From NCBI RefSeq assembly GCF_000830985.1, contig NZ_CP007151.1, forward strand, positions 2,046,001-2,110,000: 64,000 nucleotides of DNA, in the 5' to 3' direction. This DNA is from Marinobacter similis (GTDB lineage: Bacteria > Pseudomonadota > Gammaproteobacteria > Pseudomonadales > Oleiphilaceae). Positions 8,271 through 17,337 of the stretch are shown here, piece by piece; within the stretch, counting starts at the first letter, position 1, and every line of letters starts with the position of its first letter. A model generated the notes under the pieces. It did not search any database. It had not been told where the DNA came from and saw only the letters and a program-made list of their open reading frames with translations. The position numbers were made by a program, and so were the translations under genes.

Positions 8271-9830
8271 ATTGAATCGAGGTTTCCGGCTTTTTGCTGC
8301 CGGACTCGGCCCGCGAGAATGCAGTGCCTGTCGGTGGCCGGTAGTGCAGCGAGTACAGAACCCGGTCCAGGACTGCCTGGCCATTCCAGGCCGGATCATT
8401 GTTAACCATGCCAACCACGGCCCAGGTTGTGTTGTGTTCATCCCGGGTGAAACCGGCGATGGAACGAACATCTTCCAGGTAACCGGTTTTGATCCGGCCA
8501 CTGCCGTCCATGCCAGTGTTGCGCAACCGGCGGGCCATGGTGCCATCCATCGCGATGATGGGCATGGAAGCCATCAGGTCGGCGGAAAACGGGCTGTTCC
8601 AGGCGTGTTGCAGCAGTTGAGCACCCTGGCGCGCGGTGATGCGGCCATGGCGAGTGAGGCCAGCGCCGTTGTCAATCACCATGCCAGCGGTGTTGATGCC
8701 TTTTTTCTCGAGCCAGTCGTAAATCACCCGAATGCCGGCAACCCGATCATCATCCTCGTCGTCCAACCGGTTTTCGGCCCCGATATTCAGCAACATCTGG
8801 CGCGCCATCACGTTGCTGCTCCACTTGTTGATGTCGCGCACCATGGCGACCAGGTCAGGAGAGGTGGTCTTCATGACCAGGCGAGCGTCTTCAGGAGTTT
8901 CGCCGGTGCCGTTAGCGCCCATGACTGCGACGCCGGTTTCCGCAAGCATCGACCGGATCAGGGCGGCGCTGTATTGGTCATGGGGCATCAACGACAGGTA
9001 ACGGGTGGTTCGACAGCCTGGGGCAGGGAGCCGGTCACCCGAACGGTCACCTTGTTGTCATCGTGGAAGATAGGTTCCCACTCAAAGCTTCGGCGGCTGG
9101 GGCAGGCACCTTCTGCGGTTGCAGTGACGCGGTTATCGATAACTACATCAGTCAGATTCGGCACACTCCAGGCCTGGGTTCCGCGTTCGTCGGCACGCAC
9201 CTGGAAATGCAGCAAATTCAGGTTGGTCAGGTAGGGTGACGGTTCCACCAGAAATGGCGCGTGAGGGTTGTCGCCATTGTCTTCGAATTGAGGGAAGCCG
9301 CTGTCAATTCTGAAATAGCTGCCATCCAGAATCAGGTCGCCTTTAACGGTGGTAATCCCCATGCTGTGCAGTTCCCGCAGGGTACTCCACAGGCGTTCGA
9401 TGGTGAGTTTGGGGTCACCACCAAAGCGCACGTACAGGTTGCCGGTCAGGGTATCGCCGACCATGTCGCCGTCAGTCAGAAAATCGGTATCCCAGTGGTG
9501 GCTGGGGCCGAGGATTTCCAGGGCGGCGTAGGTGGTGACCAGCTTCATGATGGAGCCGGGGCTCATCAGCTCGTCGGCATTGATGTACTGCTCGATGCCC
9601 GGTCCATTCAGGGGAATAGCGGCAACACTCAGGGCGTTCTCGGCGTCCAGGGACTTGGCAGCGTAGTCACGAACCTGGTTGCTCCAGACCTGGGCCGACG
9701 AAAAACCGCCGTCGTCCTTGTCGAGGGCCAACAGGGCAGGGCTGACGGCCAATGCAAGCGCAGAACCTGCGGCGATGACCGAACGTTTGAAAAACGAGCT
9801 CTTGTCTATTGCCTTCTGAGCGCGCTGCAT
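8269..9830 (-). CDS. dacB: D-alanyl-D-alanine carboxypeptidase/endopeptidase (PBP4, DacB-like), frameshift near 9018
   Basis: Periplasmic peptidase S13 that trims or cleaves cross-links in peptidoglycan. The N-terminus is a signal peptide (SVIAAGSALALAVSPALLA). All three active-site motifs are present: SxxK as SIMK (about residue 92), SxN as SSN in the second half and KTG in RIKTGYLEDV. The gene is split: the frame ending GSLPQAVEP should read SLPQGCRTTRYLSLMPHDQY, which needs one G restored in CAGGGC near 9018. Repaired length is 520 aa, normal for PBP4. Both halves are well conserved, so this is probably a sequence error. Confidence 0.88.
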
Positions 9831-10089
9831 ACCCGGGTTACCCTGATGAAGATGGTTGGATTCTTATTTCTCAACAATAGCCCATCTTTGCTGCGTGTAC
9901 TATGCAGAAAACCTATACATGACGTTAAAAAATGGCAGTAGAGTCATTGTTTGTATTGATTTTTTGTGACTTCCTGTAAGTGGCCTTTTGAATCATGAAC
10001 TTGCTGACGGCGATAAGCGCCTGCGGGCCAATGGAAAACCGGCCGATGGCATGATATTTAAGAGAAACACCAACTGAAGGTTTTTAGCT

Positions 10090-10860
10090 ATGCCCAACAT
10101 ACTCGCTCATAACGTCAACGTGCTTGGATCCGTGACAACCTCGTCTCTGTCGGCCTGGCGGGGCTGCATGGTTGTCGAGAAGTGCGTACAGCCCGAGCTG
10201 CCTATCATTCTTTACGACATGGAGGCCTGCCCGTTTTGTCGACGTGTTCGCGAGGCTCTTACGGCGCTGCACCTGGACGTGGAAATCCGTCCGTGCCCGA
10301 GGGGTGGCCAGCGTTTCCGGACTGAGGCCGCCGAAATCGGAGGCAAGCAGCAATTCCCACTGTTGGTCGACAAAAATACCGACACCGTGATGTATGAATC
10401 CAGCGACATCGTGGCGTATCTGTTCCGGGAATATGCCGGGCGTTCAGTCCCGAAGTTCTACCGGGGCAAGCCCTGGCAGCCAGCGGTGGGTTCAGTCGCA
10501 TCGGCTGTCAGTGCCTTGCGGGGTTTGAGAGCCAGGGCCAGTAGCCAGCCAGTGCAACCGTTGCACCTGTGGAGTTTTGAGGGCAGCCCTTTTTCACGCC
10601 TGGTTCGGGAACGGCTGTGCGAGCTCGAGATCCCTTACACGCTGCATAATCTGGGCAAGGAACACTGGACCGAAGTCGGACCAGCAACGCAGCGGCTGAA
10701 GCCGGGGCCCTACACACCGATTCCAGGCGGCAAACGGGATGTCTTCTTCCAGCAACACAGGCGGGTACAGGTGCCCTACCTGGAAGATCCGAATACGGAT
10801 GAAGGACTGTTCGAATCAGCACGGATTCTGAAATATCTGGAGACCCACTACGGGGCCTGA
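10090..10860 (+). CDS. Tandem glutathione S-transferase N-terminal (thioredoxin-fold) domain protein (256 aa)
   Basis: Two glutaredoxin-like GST_N domains in one chain. The first (about residues 38-115) starts PIILYDMEACPFCRRVREAL, with the redox-type motif CPFC, and includes FPLLVD and YESSDIVAYL. The second (about 158-255) starts LHLWSFEGSPFSRLVRERL, where the Cys pair is replaced by SPFS, and ends VPYLEDPNTDEGLFES. No GST C-terminal helical domain is seen. The function is unknown; thiol-disulfide exchange or glutathione binding is a guess based on the fold. Confidence 0.85.
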   Translation: MPNILAHNVNVLGSVTTSSLSAWRGCMVVEKCVQPELPIILYDMEACPFCRRVREALTALHLDVEIRPCPRGGQRFRTEAAEIGGKQQFPLLVDKNTDTVMYESSDIVAYLFREYAGRSVPKFYRGKPWQPAVGSVASAVSALRGLRARASSQPVQPLHLWSFEGSPFSRLVRERLCELEIPYTLHNLGKEHWTEVGPATQRLKPGPYTPIPGGKRDVFFQQHRRVQVPYLEDPNTDEGLFESARILKYLETHYGA

Positions 10861-10914
10861 TGCCCCTCCAAGAGGGTCGGCACTGTGCGCAAGGGCACGG
10901 AAGGAGGGCCAGAC

Positions 10915-11850
10915 ATGGTGGTGCGTCTAACACGAAGACAGCTCCTGATTGGCGCCGGTATCACCGGGCTTGCGCTGAAATCCCCGAGTTTGTTTGCGGA
11001 TCTGGCGGACGGCTCTGCGGCTTCTCCAATCTTGCGCACCATTCCCTCAACCGGCAAATCTGTGCCTGCCATAGGCATGGGCACCTGGATTACCTTCAAC
11101 GTTGGCAACGATCCCTATCTTATTGAGAACCGAACAGAGGTACTCAAAACATTCTTGGATCGCGGTGGCAGCGTGGTCGACTGTTCGCCCATGTACGGCA
11201 CTTCAGCCGATGTTCTGGGTAAAGCGTTGAACTCGCTACAGGCGCATGAACAGGTTTTTGCCGCAACGAAGATCTGGACGGCTGATGAATCGGCGACCCG
11301 CGCGCAGGCTGAATCGTCCCGAAAGAGATGGGGGGTAGCCCGTTTTGACCTGCTACAGGTACACAACCTGTTGGGATGGCGGGGACACCTTGAGACCCTC
11401 AAGGAGATGAAGGCCCGTGGCGAGATCCGTTACCTTGGAATCACTACCTCCCATGGCCGGCGTCACGATGAACTTGCTCGGATCATGGAAGCTGAACCAC
11501 TGGATTTTGTGCAGCTAACCTACAACGTTCTGGATCGCGAGGCGGAATCGAAGCTACTGGGCCTGGCCCGTGAGCGGGGGATTGCGGTGATGGTGAACCG
11601 ACCGTTCCAGGGAGGCGCGTTGTTTCGGCGGGTGCAGTCTGAATCTTTGCCGCCCTGGTCAGCGGAGGCTGGGGTCAGCAGCTGGGCGGAGTTTTTCCTG
11701 AAGTTCGTGATCTCCCATCCGGCGGTCACTTGCGCCATTCCAGCAACCTCGCAGGTGGCCCACATGCAGCAGAATATGGCGGCAATGTACGGCCAACTGC
11801 CCAGCGAATCGCAACGGCAGCGGATGGCGGCATTTGTGAGGTCGCTGTGA
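10915..11850 (+). CDS. Aldo/keto reductase with a twin-arginine-like signal (311 aa)
   Basis: The N-terminus VRLTRRQLLIGAGITGLAL has a paired-Arg motif followed by a hydrophobic stretch, suggesting Tat export to the periplasm. The mature part is an aldo/keto reductase barrel (IGMGTWITF, VVDCSPMYGTS, LLQVHNLLGW, YLGITTSH and CAIPATS). The ATG at 10915 follows GGAGGGCCAGAC and gives the natural Tat signal. The AKR catalytic Tyr can be placed in DCSPMYG. The overlapping GTGA junction with the next gene suggests translational coupling to the DUF6064 membrane protein. Confidence 0.85.
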   Translation: MVVRLTRRQLLIGAGITGLALKSPSLFADLADGSAASPILRTIPSTGKSVPAIGMGTWITFNVGNDPYLIENRTEVLKTFLDRGGSVVDCSPMYGTSADVLGKALNSLQAHEQVFAATKIWTADESATRAQAESSRKRWGVARFDLLQVHNLLGWRGHLETLKEMKARGEIRYLGITTSHGRRHDELARIMEAEPLDFVQLTYNVLDREAESKLLGLARERGIAVMVNRPFQGGALFRRVQSESLPPWSAEAGVSSWAEFFLKFVISHPAVTCAIPATSQVAHMQQNMAAMYGQLPSESQRQRMAAFVRSL

Positions 11851-12560
11851 CGGAGGTCGACTGGCTGAGCTATTCCTTGCAGGATTTTCTGATGTTCGGG
11901 CCGCAGGTATTTCTTCGCCTGTTCATCCGGCTCAATCAGGATGTCTGGCCCTGGCAACTGCTAATCGTGCCGCTGGCGTTGGTAGTACCCTGGTTGATGT
12001 GCCGGCCAGCGCCCGCATCGCGTCGCTTGGCAGTGTGGCTGGTTGCCGCCGCCTGGATTGCCAGTGGAGCGGTCTTTCTGGTCCGCTATTTTGGCGAAAT
12101 AAACTGGCCGGCGGTCTGGTTTGGCTGGGCTTTCGTGGCTCAAGGATTATTAATGGCAGCTGTGGCTACCTTCTGTCACTTGAAGGCGATTCCGAAGGGC
12201 CGAACCGGGGTGTTTACAGGGCTTTGGCTGACCGGCGTTGGGGTGCTGCCCTGGGTGACGGTGCTGCAGTCCGGAGAGCTGAGGGCCCTGGCGGTGTTTG
12301 GGTTAACGCCAGACGTCACCCTTGCCGCCAGTTCGCTGGTATTGGCGATGATGCCCAGGGTGTTGCTCTGGTCGTTGCTGCCAATCCCCTTGCTCTGGGT
12401 GCTGTTCAGCGCGGCCACCTATTGGGCATTGCAGATGGTTTGGCTCCTGCTGCTACCGGCGGCCACGCTCATTTTTTTCGCCCTGAGCTGCTGCCTCAGT
12501 CCCAGTTCGGCGCAAAGCCGGGATCCGCAATCCGTTCACCGCGATCCAGTTCGTCGATAG
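11847..12560 (+). CDS. DUF6064 family multi-pass membrane protein (237 aa)
   Basis: Starts at a GTG that overlaps the previous stop (GTGA), giving VTEVDWLSYSLQDFLMFGPQ, the expected DUF6064 opening. At least six hydrophobic segments follow, for example LLIVPLALVVPWL, LAVWLVAAAWIASGAVFLV and MVWLLLLPAATLIFFAL. The last 22 codons overlap the 3' end of the oppositely oriented aldo-keto reductase gene by 65 bases, so the true C-terminus may be shorter or affected by an error. Function unknown. Confidence 0.75.
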   Translation: MTEVDWLSYSLQDFLMFGPQVFLRLFIRLNQDVWPWQLLIVPLALVVPWLMCRPAPASRRLAVWLVAAAWIASGAVFLVRYFGEINWPAVWFGWAFVAQGLLMAAVATFCHLKAIPKGRTGVFTGLWLTGVGVLPWVTVLQSGELRALAVFGLTPDVTLAASSLVLAMMPRVLLWSLLPIPLLWVLFSAATYWALQMVWLLLLPAATLIFFALSCCLSPSSAQSRDPQSVHRDPVRR

Positions 12561-13305
12561 CGCGAATCTCTTCCTCGCTCAGCGTGATGTTCAACGCATC
12601 GAGGTTGGCTTTCTGGTGCGCGGGACGGGTGGATGACGGAATCGGCACTATGCCTCTGGACGCAACCCATGCGATGGCAATCTGAGCCGGTGTTGCGTTG
12701 TGTGCCTCGCCTATGTGCTGGAGTGTTTCATCCTCCATTACCTTACCAACGGCCAGCGGCATGTAACCGGTCACGGTAATGCCGAGTTTCTGGGCGTGTT
12801 CCACCACCTTGCGGTTGGCGAGGAACGGGTGCACCTCCACTTGGTTGGTGAGCAGGGCGCCTTCGCCCAGAATCTCAACAGCTTCATCCATTTGGGCGCA
12901 AGTGAAGTTTGAGACGCCAATGTGCGTGGTCAGGCCTTCTCGCTGAGCGTCCCGCAGGGCGTTGAGATACTCCGCCATGGGAACTTCGGCGTCTGGAGAC
13001 GGCCAGTGGATCAGCGTCAGATCGACGTGATCGGTTTTCAGTCGGGCCAGGCTGTCGTGCAGGCTGTTGATTAGGTCGCTGGCGCGAAGCTGGTCATGCC
13101 AGATTTTGGTGGTCAGGAAGATCTCACGACGGGGAATGCCACTGGAGGTGATGCCATCGCCAACTTCCGCCTCGTTCTCGTACATCTGGGCGGTATCGAT
13201 ATGTCGATAACCCAGAGACAGGGCACTTTTGACGGCATCCCGCGCATCATTGCCTTTCAGCCGGAAAGTTCCCATGCCGATGTTCGGAAGTGTGCTGAAT
13301 GACAT
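12496..13305 (-). CDS. dkgB: Aldo/keto reductase, 2,5-diketogluconate reductase B type (269 aa)
   Basis: Cytosolic NADPH-dependent carbonyl reductase. Motifs in order: IGMGTFRLKG, YRHIDTAQMYENE (catalytic Tyr), TTKIWHD (catalytic Lys), VDLTLIHWPSP (His), IGVSNFTCAQM and GIVPIPSSTRPAHQKANL. The start at 13305 follows AGGAGGAACGT, a near-perfect Shine-Dalgarno. Length matches DkgB/YafB. Unlike the AKR at 10915 it has no export signal. Confidence 0.9.
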   Translation of the reverse strand: MSFSTLPNIGMGTFRLKGNDARDAVKSALSLGYRHIDTAQMYENEAEVGDGITSSGIPRREIFLTTKIWHDQLRASDLINSLHDSLARLKTDHVDLTLIHWPSPDAEVPMAEYLNALRDAQREGLTTHIGVSNFTCAQMDEAVEILGEGALLTNQVEVHPFLANRKVVEHAQKLGITVTGYMPLAVGKVMEDETLQHIGEAHNATPAQIAIAWVASRGIVPIPSSTRPAHQKANLDALNITLSEEEIRAIDELDRGERIADPGFAPNWD

Positions 13306-13425
13306 ACGTTCCTCCTGTTCGTTCTGTGTGATCTTTAGATGGTGCCGGCGCGCTGGTTCTTCAAGTGGCTGCCCGGTATCATCAGCGCTGATTTGATTCG
13401 ACCCGCTGAACCGAGAGAGATTCCC

Positions 13426-13839
13426 ATGTTTACCGGCCAATGCCTGTGCGGCGACATTACCTTTGAATACGACGGCCCGCTCGGACCGATTTCTTTGTGT
13501 CACTGCAAGCAGTGTCGACGGGCCCACGGCAGCGCTTTTTCGGCGAGTTCACCGGTCCGGAAGGTCCACTTTCAGTACCTGACCGGTGAGGAGCGGGTCA
13601 CCGAATTCGAATCCCGCCCCGGCAAATACCGGGCGTTCTGCAATCGCTGTGGCAGTCACCTGTACAGCCGCCTGGATGCTATTCCGGGTATCCTGCGCCT
13701 GCGGATTGGTGTCATCAATGAACCACTGGAAAAAGGCCCGTCCCGGCACATTTACGTCGGTTCCAAGTCAGACTGGTTCGACATCACTGACGATTTGCCT
13801 CAGTTTGAGAAAACAGAGCGCACCAACGATCCTCACTGA
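13426..13839 (+). CDS. GFA (glutathione-dependent formaldehyde-activating) family zinc protein (137 aa)
   Basis: Small zinc-binding protein with the family cysteine pattern: GQCLCGDITFE, then LCHCKQCRRAHGSAF, then FCNRCGSHLYSR. The longer in-frame ATG at 13339 would extend into the intergenic region; the ATG at 13426 matches the family start (MFTGQCLCG). GFA proteins resemble glutathione-formaldehyde adduct enzymes but most members, probably including this one, have no proven reaction. Confidence 0.88.
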   Translation: MFTGQCLCGDITFEYDGPLGPISLCHCKQCRRAHGSAFSASSPVRKVHFQYLTGEERVTEFESRPGKYRAFCNRCGSHLYSRLDAIPGILRLRIGVINEPLEKGPSRHIYVGSKSDWFDITDDLPQFEKTERTNDPH

Positions 13840-14954
13840 GCGGGAACGAGCCGGTAAACCTTGCCGTCCGGCGCATCGGTGAGTAGCCAAAGTGCGCCTT
13901 CCGGCCCCATCCGAACATCCCGGATGCGCGCTCCCAGGTCTGTCAGCAAATCCTCTTCTTCAACTACTTCGCCCTCTTTTATTCTCAACCGCACCAGTTT
14001 CCGCATCTTCAGTGCGCCAACAAACAAGTCGCCGCGCCACTCCGGAATCTGCGATCCGGTGTAGAACGCCATACCTGACGGCGCAATGGATGGGTCCCAG
14101 TAGTGCAGGGGCTGGGCCATGCCCTCCTTTTCCGTATCCATAGTGATCGGTAGTCCGGAATAGTCGATGCCGTAGGTGATCTCTGGCCAGCCATAGTTTG
14201 TGCTGGCACTGAGAATGTTGATCTCGTCGCCACCCCGTGGGCCATGCTCATGAGTCCAGATGGCTCCTGTTTCCGGGTGTACCGTCATGCCCTGAATGTT
14301 GCGGTTGCCCCAGGTGAAAAATGTGTCGTTGATGCGCGGGTTGTCGAGCTCGGGGTTGTCCGGTGCAGGTTTGCCATCAATGGTAATCCGGTGCACGCCG
14401 CCGGCGTCGTCCGCCGTATCCTGGGCACGATCCATTTCGCCCCGATCCCCGACCGCAATGTAGAGATTTCCGGTTTCATCGAACGCCATGCGCCCTGCGA
14501 AGTGGCGGCTATTCCCAGACCGGGGCATGGCCTCGAAGATCACCTGAACGTTGTTCAAACGCCTTTCTTCCAGCGTTGCCCGGGCTACCCGGGTAGTCAT
14601 GCCGTCACGACCTCGGTGCGAGTAACTCAGGAACAGCGTTTGGTTACTGGCAAACTCGGGATGAAGCAATACGTCCAGAAGGCCGCCCTGGCCAGACACC
14701 ACCAGGTCAGGCACGCCGGCAACTGGCTCCGGAACCAGTTTGCCGTTGCGGATCACCCGAAGCCTGCCTGCACGCTCGGTTACCAGCAGTGAGCCGTCTG
14801 GGAGGAACGCCAGGCTCCAGGGGTGTTCCAGCTCGGAGGCAATGGTGTCCAGTCGGAAGGTTACGTCATCCGATGAAAAGGTCTGGCTAAACGCACAGGG
14901 CAGGGCCGCTAGGTAAACACAGCAGGCTGTTGCCAGAGATTTTATTGAGGGCAT
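13833..14954 (-). CDS. yliI: PQQ-dependent sugar (aldose) dehydrogenase, YliI family (373 aa)
   Basis: Periplasmic six-bladed beta-propeller enzyme that oxidises sugars using PQQ. The signal peptide ends near ALPCAFSQ. Conserved landmarks: LEHPWSLAFLPDGSLLVTER, GQGGLLDVLLHPEF, SRHFAGRMAFDETGNLYIAV, GDRGEMDRAQD, TWGNRNIQGM, EHGPRGGDEIN, YGWPEITYG and the C-terminal GPEGALWLLTD. The start at 14954 follows GGGAGGTCCCG. Its stop overlaps that of the GFA gene by a few bases (convergent). PQQ synthesis genes are not in the window. Confidence 0.9.
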   Translation of the reverse strand: MPSIKSLATACCVYLAALPCAFSQTFSSDDVTFRLDTIASELEHPWSLAFLPDGSLLVTERAGRLRVIRNGKLVPEPVAGVPDLVVSGQGGLLDVLLHPEFASNQTLFLSYSHRGRDGMTTRVARATLEERRLNNVQVIFEAMPRSGNSRHFAGRMAFDETGNLYIAVGDRGEMDRAQDTADDAGGVHRITIDGKPAPDNPELDNPRINDTFFTWGNRNIQGMTVHPETGAIWTHEHGPRGGDEINILSASTNYGWPEITYGIDYSGLPITMDTEKEGMAQPLHYWDPSIAPSGMAFYTGSQIPEWRGDLFVGALKMRKLVRLRIKEGEVVEEEDLLTDLGARIRDVRMGPEGALWLLTDAPDGKVYRLVPAQ

Positions 14955-15100
14955 CGGGACCTCCCTTGGACGTTGAGGTTGGGGCATCAAAATGCGGTAC
15001 GACGGAGCTCTCAGGATAGCACCTGTCCCACTCTACTGCCGTTACGGCATCCGTTTTCAAGGGCATAAATCCCCGGCAATTCAAAATAATTATTTTAAAT

Positions 15101-15119
15101 CATAATGATTCGCATTAAG
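15101..15119. promoter_or_regulatory. Fur box upstream of TonB receptor gene
   Basis: CATAATGATTCGCATTAAG matches 13 of 19 positions of the GATAATGATAATCATTATC consensus. It lies in a very AT-rich stretch 44-62 bases before the receptor start, where the promoter should be. It predicts repression by Fur when iron is sufficient. Confidence 0.75.
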
Positions 15120-15162
15120 ATGTGCGCATTAAACCTGAGTGACTCAAAAAACGGAGAAGACG

Positions 15163-17335
15163 ATGTCCCGAATGTCCGCAACCGGCTTTCGCCGCAAGGC
15201 ACTGTGTACTGCGATCATGGCGGCTTCTATGCCAGGTCTGACGGTAGCTCAGAGCCAGCAGCCGGTGGCCCTCGAGCCGCTTGAAGTGTCCGCTGAGCGC
15301 GAAGCACCCAGTTCTGAACAGACTCGCAGTTACGTAGCTGAAACCACAACCACCACCATGAAGATGGGGTTGACCCATCGGGAAACTCCGCAGTCGGTGA
15401 CCGTGGTTACCCGCGAGCAAATGGATGACTTCGCCCGGAACGACATCAACGATCTCCTGGAAGGCACCACCGGGGTTACCGTGGAATCGGTGGAAACCGA
15501 CCGCACCTATTACACCGCCCGTGGTTTCGATATCAACAACTTCCAGTACGACGGCGTCGGCCTGCCGGCAGTCTACGACAATGTGCAGGGCGAGCTGGAC
15601 ACCGCCTTTTTTGATCGGGTGGAAGTGGTGCGTGGCGCCAACGGTCTGATGACCGGGTCGGGTAACCCTTCGGCCACCGTTAACTTCATTCGTAAACGCC
15701 CAACCGCAGATACTCAGGCTCCATCGCCGTTACCGGTGGGTCCTGGGACAAGAAACGCATTGTTGGTGATGTGTCTGGTGCGGTATCGGAATCCGGCGCG
15801 GTTCGGGGCCGGGTCGTGGCCGGTTACGAAGACAAGGATTCCTACCTCGACCGTTACAGCAACGAGAAACAGATGTTCTACGGGGTGATTGAGGCAGATC
15901 TCACCGACACCACCCTGCTGACCCTGGGACACTCCATCCAGACCTCCGATACTGACAGCCCGATGTGGGGCGCCTTGCCACTGTTCTATACCGATGGCAC
16001 CGCCACCGATTATGCCCGTTCTACCAGCACGTCCTCAGACTGGTCGTACTGGGACAACACCCTGAGTAATAGCTTTGTGGAGCTCCAGCAGGAGTTGGAC
16101 AATGGCTGGCGCGCCCAGGGCTCGGTGCTCAGGCTGAAGAGCGAGAGTGAGTCCGAACTGTTCTATCAATACGGTACGCCAGATCCCGACACGGGCGAAG
16201 GGATGGCCGCCTATCCCAGCCAATACGATCTGGATGTCGAGCAGTGGGTGGTGGATGCCTACGCCACCGGCCCGTTCAAGCTGGCAAACCGCACCCACGA
16301 GCTGGTGTTGGGCGCCACCTGGTCACGCTCGGAAACCGTAGACGAATCCCGCTATGGCCAGGGTATTGGTGACCCGCTGCCGCCGCTCGAGGAGTGGCAG
16401 GGCAACTATCCGAGGCCTGCCTTTGATAACGGTGTTGGCGGCTCCGACTGGACCGACAAGGAAGTAGCCACCTACGCCGCTGCGCGCTGGTCGCTGACCG
16501 ACCGGCTGACCGCCATCACCGGCCTGCGCCTTACCTGGCTCGATAGCGACGGTGAAAGCTACGGCAGCAGCAAGTCCACCAGCTACGATGCAGTGGAGAC
16601 CCCCTACGCTGGCCTGATTTACGACCTCACTGATGATCACTCGGTTTATGCCAGTTACACGGAAATCTTCACACCGCAGACCGAGGAAGACATCAACCGG
16701 GACCGTCTTGATCCTATTGATGGCGTTAACTATGAGATTGGCCTGAAGAGCGAATTTGCTGACGACCGTGTGAACACCACCGTGGCACTGTTCCAGACCA
16801 GGCAGGAGAACGTGGCGGAAGCGGCTGGTACCTATTCAGGGACTCAGGATCCTTACTACAGGGGGCAGGACGGGCTTGAGAGCCAGGGTGTCGAGCTGGA
16901 GTTTGTCGGTGATGTGACTGATCGCATTCAACTGTTTGCCGGCTACACCTATGTCGACATTGAGGATGCCGACGGCAATCCGGAAAAGTCCTTTGTGCCG
17001 GAGCACCTGGCGCAGCTGCGCGGAACCTGGCAAGTGCCCGGTATTGAGGGCCTGAAGTTGGGCAGCGCAATTCGCTGGCAATCAGAGATCACGCAAGAAC
17101 AGATCTATCGTCCGGATGCCAACACCGCGATTTCCTACGAAACCAAGCAGGAGAGCTATGCGGTGGTTGATCTGATGGCCAGTTACGACTTCGCCCGCCA
17201 CTGGAACGCCACACTGAACGTCAACAACGTGACCGATGAAAAGTACATCGAAAGCCTGAAAAAGTTTGGCGATGCCGCCCAGGCTTCTACGGCGATCCGG
17301 CCAATGCCAGCCTGACTGTCTCCCGGGTGTTCTAG
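15163..17335 (+). CDS. TonB-dependent siderophore receptor, two one-base frameshifts (near 15718 and 17283)
   Basis: Outer-membrane ferric-siderophore receptor of the FhuE/FpvA-like group. It has a signal peptide (AIMAASMPGLTVAQS), a TonB box region after EPLEVSAE, a plug domain with ETPQSVTVVTREQMDDF and VEVVRGANGLMTGSGNPSATVNFIRKRP, then a 22-strand barrel with NYEIGLKSEF, YTYVDIEDADG and a C-terminal NVNNVTDEKYIESL. Three frames must be joined; both breaks are CAGGC where CAGGGC restores QGSIAVTGGSWDKKR and QGFYGDPANASLTVSRVF ending at TAG 17335. The final Phe fits outer-membrane insertion by Bam. Repaired length is 724 aa. The ATG at 15163 follows GGAGAAG. Confidence 0.9.
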
Positions 17336-17337
17336 AA

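Noticed and set aside
8272..9234. 320-residue plus-strand frame across the PBP4 gene
   Set aside because: The minus strand carries the SxxK, SxN and KTG motifs; the plus-strand frame shows no recognised domain.
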